From the NCBI GenBank assembly GCA_023846275.1, contig CM043874.1:32589061-32653060 (forward strand): a stretch of DNA of 64,000 bases. Reading direction: 5' to 3'. Below, piece after piece: positions 61,181 to 64,000 of the stretch. A program made the translations under genes and the position numbers. Positions within the stretch are counted from its first letter, which is position 1; every line of letters starts with the position of its first letter. Source of the DNA: Vanilla planifolia (taxonomy: Eukaryota; Streptophyta; Magnoliopsida; Asparagales; Orchidaceae). The notes under the pieces were generated by a model, which was not told the origin of the DNA, searched no databases, and saw nothing but the letters and a program-made list of their open reading frames with translations.

Positions 61181-64000
61181 TTGCTCTTTTCTACTCTACT
61201 CTTCTTTGCTTTTCTTTTCTATACTTTCCTCTCTTCTACTCTACTCTACTCTAATCTTCTTTGCATTACTATACTCTACTTTATTCTGCTCTGCTCTGCT
61301 CTACTCTACTCTACTCTACTCTACTCTACTTTATTCTACCCTAGCTTATCCTAGTCGAGCCTAGCCGAACCTAGCAGTACAATACTCTTTTATCTTACTC
61401 TAGCCTACCTTAGCCTAGGTTAGCCAAGCCTAGCATAGCTTAGATTAGCCTAGCCTAGCCTAGCCCAACCTAGCTCAGCTCTACTCTACTCTATTCAAAT
61501 CTATTCCACTGCATTCTATGCTAGCTTAGACTATCCTAGCCTTGCGTAGCCTGGCTCTACTCTACTCTGCAATACTTTACTTTTCTTGGCTCTGGTCTGC
61601 TCTACTCTTCTCTACTCTACTCTACACCACTATACTTTACAGTACTCTACTCTACTCTAGCCTAGCCTAACAAAGCCTAACCTTGCTCTACTATACTATA
61701 TTCTACTCTTTTACTCTACTCTAGCCTAACCTAGCCTGACATAAAAAAACTCAGCTCTACTCAACACTACTCTACTCGACTGTACTTAACTATAGCTTAG
61801 AATAACCTAGCCAAGCTTAGTCTCACCTAACATAGCTCTGTTCTGCTCTGCTTTACTCTACTCTACTCTACACTACTCTGTTCTTCATTGCTCTACTACT
61901 CCGCTCTAATCTACTCTCTTCTCCTCTCCTCTACTCTCCTCTCCTCTCCTATCCTCCATTCTCCTCTACTTTACTCTACTCTACTTTACTCTACTCTACT
62001 CTACTCTACTCTGCTCTATTCTGTTATTCTATGCCCTACTCTACTCTACTCTACACTACTCTACTATGCTCTTCTTTTCTCTCTATATTATATTCTACTC
62101 TACCCCACTCTACTCTTCTCTACTCTAGCTTACTTTAGCATAGCCTAGCCTAAACTAGCACAACTCTACTCTATTTTACCTTACTCTACACTACTCTAGC
62201 CAAGCCTACCCTTACCTAACATAGCTGTACTTTATTTACTCAACACTACTCTACTCTAATATACTCTTCTCTGATCTATCCTAGCCTATCGTAGCTCTAC
62301 TCTACTTTACTCCACTCTTCTCTACTCTACTCTGCTCTCCTTTCCTCTTTTCTACTCTGCTCTCTTATCCTCTGAATTATTCTACCCTTCTCTACTCTAC
62401 TCTACACATCTCTGCTTTATTGTGCTCTACTCTACTTTGCTCAGCTTTCCTCTGCTATGCTCTACTCTACTCAAGCCTAGCCTAAACTTGCTCTACTCTA
62501 CATTACTCTACCTCACTCCACTTTGCTACTCTAGCCTAGCCAAGCCTAGCTTCACCAAGCCTACCCTAGCCTAGAAAAGCCTATCCAAACCTAACCTAGC
62601 TCAGCTCAACTCTACTCTACTATACTCTACTCCACACTACTTTACTCTAGCCTAGCCTAACATAGCTTTACTCTGCTCTACTTTGGTCTTCCCTTTTACA
62701 CTCTACACTACTCTACTCTACTCTAGTCCGCTCTTGTATACTCTAGCCCAATTTTTCCTAGCCTATCCGAGCATAACCTAGCTATACTCTATTCTAGTCT
62801 ACTCTACTCTATTCTACCCTAGCCTACCCCAACCAACTCTAATCTTGCTATGCTCTACTCTTCTTAGCTCTACTCTACCTTGCACTTCTTTGCTTTACTA
62901 TGCCATGCTCTACTATGCACTTCTATTCTCTACTTTGCTCTACTCTACTCTACTCTACTCAACTATTCTCGAGCCTGCCTAGCCCAACATAGCTCTACTA
63001 TACTCTACTCTACTCAAGGCCAGCCAAGCTTAACCTATCCTAGCCTAGCCTATCCTAACCTAGCTATACTCTACTTTATTATACTCTACTCTATTCCACT
63101 CTTCTCTACATTACTCTACTCTTCTCTACTCAACTCTACTCTAACCTAGCTTAACTTAACCCTACTCTACTCTATTCTATTCTAACCTAGCTTAAACGTA
63201 GCCCCTACTCTACTCAACTCTAGCCTAACCTAGCTCTACTCTGCTCTACTAAACTCCACTCTACTCTACTCTGCTCTACCTCCCTCCATATTATTTTACT
63301 CTGCTCTGCTCTGCTATACACTACTCCGCTTTACTCTACTCCACTGTACTCTACTCTACTCTACTTAACTCTACTCTATCCTAGCTTAACTTAGCCAAGG
63401 TTAACTTAGACTAACCTAGTTGAGCCTTGCCTAGCCTAGCCAAACCTTACTCTACTCTACTCTACTCTATAATATTGTACTCTACTCTATTATTCTCTAC
63501 TATGCTATACTTTACTCAATTATACTCTATTCTATTATACTCTACTCTACTTTATTCTACTTCTTTTCTTTAATCAAACCTAGCCTAGCCTAACCAAACC
63601 TTACTCTACTCTATTCTACTCTACTCTACTCTACTCTGCTCTACTCTAATCAACTTTGCTCTACTCTACTTTGTTTTACTCTTCTCTTTACTCTTCTCTA
63701 CTCTACTTTGCTCTATCCTACACCACTCTACTCTATTCTACTCTACTCTAGCCTAGCCTAGCCTAGCTTAGCCTAACCTAACTCTACTCTACTCTACTTA
63801 ACACTACTCTATTATACTCTGTCCTACTGTACTCTACTCTAGCTAGCCTAATCCAGCCTATACTAGCATAACCTAGCTTTTCTTAGCTTTGCTCTACACT
63901 TCTTAGCTCTACTTTTCTCTGCTTTGTTGTACTGTGCTCTACTTTACAATTCTCTGCTCTACTCTTTTCTACTATAAGCTGTCTTACTCAAGCCTAACCT

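Larger units (their letters stand above)
38821..64000 (-). repeat. Pentanucleotide satellite, right arm (purine-rich strand is minus), runs off the window
   Basis: At least 25.2 kb of the same family in inverted orientation: plus-strand CTCTA-type blocks alternate with GCCTA/ACCTA-type blocks, and the junction reads as the reverse complement (GCCTAGCCTAACCTAGCTC). Variants mirror those of the left arm (CTCTG, CTTTA, CACTA and others). It differs from the left arm in having tracts rich in CTCTC/TCCTC units. Plus-strand open frames full of LYSTL-type peptides result from the repeat, because (CTCTA)n has no stop codon in any frame and GCCTA blocks supply TAG. The array continues past the right edge. 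Confidence 0.95.

Noticed and set aside
25313-63149. Many open frames of 60-137 codons with LYSTL/YSTLL composition, on the minus strand left of 38,820 and mostly on the plus strand right of it.
   Set aside because: They are forced by the CTCTA repeat, which has no stop in any frame. They end wherever a GCCTA block brings in TAG, overlap each other in different frames and match no protein family.
19108-64000. TTAGG/TTAGGC words suggested a telomere or interstitial telomeric repeat.
   Set aside because: They occur only within the GAGCTAGGTTAGGCTAGGC junction and TAGGC blocks, not as tandem TTAGG, TTAGGC or plant TTTAGGG arrays.

Overview
This is a eukaryotic nuclear window, almost certainly from a land plant with a large, repeat-rich genome. 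The evidence is plant-type 5S rRNA-derived sequence, a broken copy of a plant mitochondrial nad6 gene, plant-style LINE remnants, and a Ty3/gypsy-type gag remnant behind a plant tRNA-iMet primer-binding motif. A gymnosperm would fit the repeat load, but nothing here proves it. I found no intact protein-coding gene.

Layout. (1) About 1-4,075: three very AT-rich tandem units of about 1.35-1.45 kb, each carrying one degenerate 5S rRNA copy on the minus strand. (2) About 4,850-9,050: a heavily decayed minus-strand LINE (LINE-A) with a DUF4283-like ORF1 piece, a reverse transcriptase piece and a terminal RNase H piece. (3) 10,276-11,060: a primer-binding motif and a broken gag, with no recognisable pol. 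(4) 11,280-12,285: three head-to-tail units of about 318 bp. (5) 14,001-16,051: a probable mitochondrial-to-nuclear insertion holding frameshifted nad6, GC-richer mitochondrial-like flank, a 30-bp minisatellite and a group II intron-like fragment on the opposite strand. (6) About 16,060-18,690: a second decayed minus-strand LINE (LINE-B) with endonuclease and reverse transcriptase. (7) 19,108-64,000: about 45 kb of one diverged pentanucleotide satellite family.

The satellite dominates the window. On its purine-rich strand it alternates blocks of TAGAG-type pentamers with blocks of TAGGC/TAGGT-type pentamers, and most TAGAG-to-TAGGY changes use the same junction containing one extra C. At about 38,820 the whole family flips strand: 19.7 kb on the left has the G-rich sequence on the plus strand, and at least 25.2 kb on the right has it on the minus strand. 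The two arms are not mirror images at the base level next to the flip.

Nothing forms an operon or pathway. The left 19 kb is a nested graveyard of retroelements, organellar DNA and 5S-derived repeats, abutting a large low-complexity, probably heterochromatic block. The many open frames in the satellite that encode LYSTL-type peptides are arithmetic consequences of the repeat (CTCTA has no stop in any frame) and are not annotated as genes.
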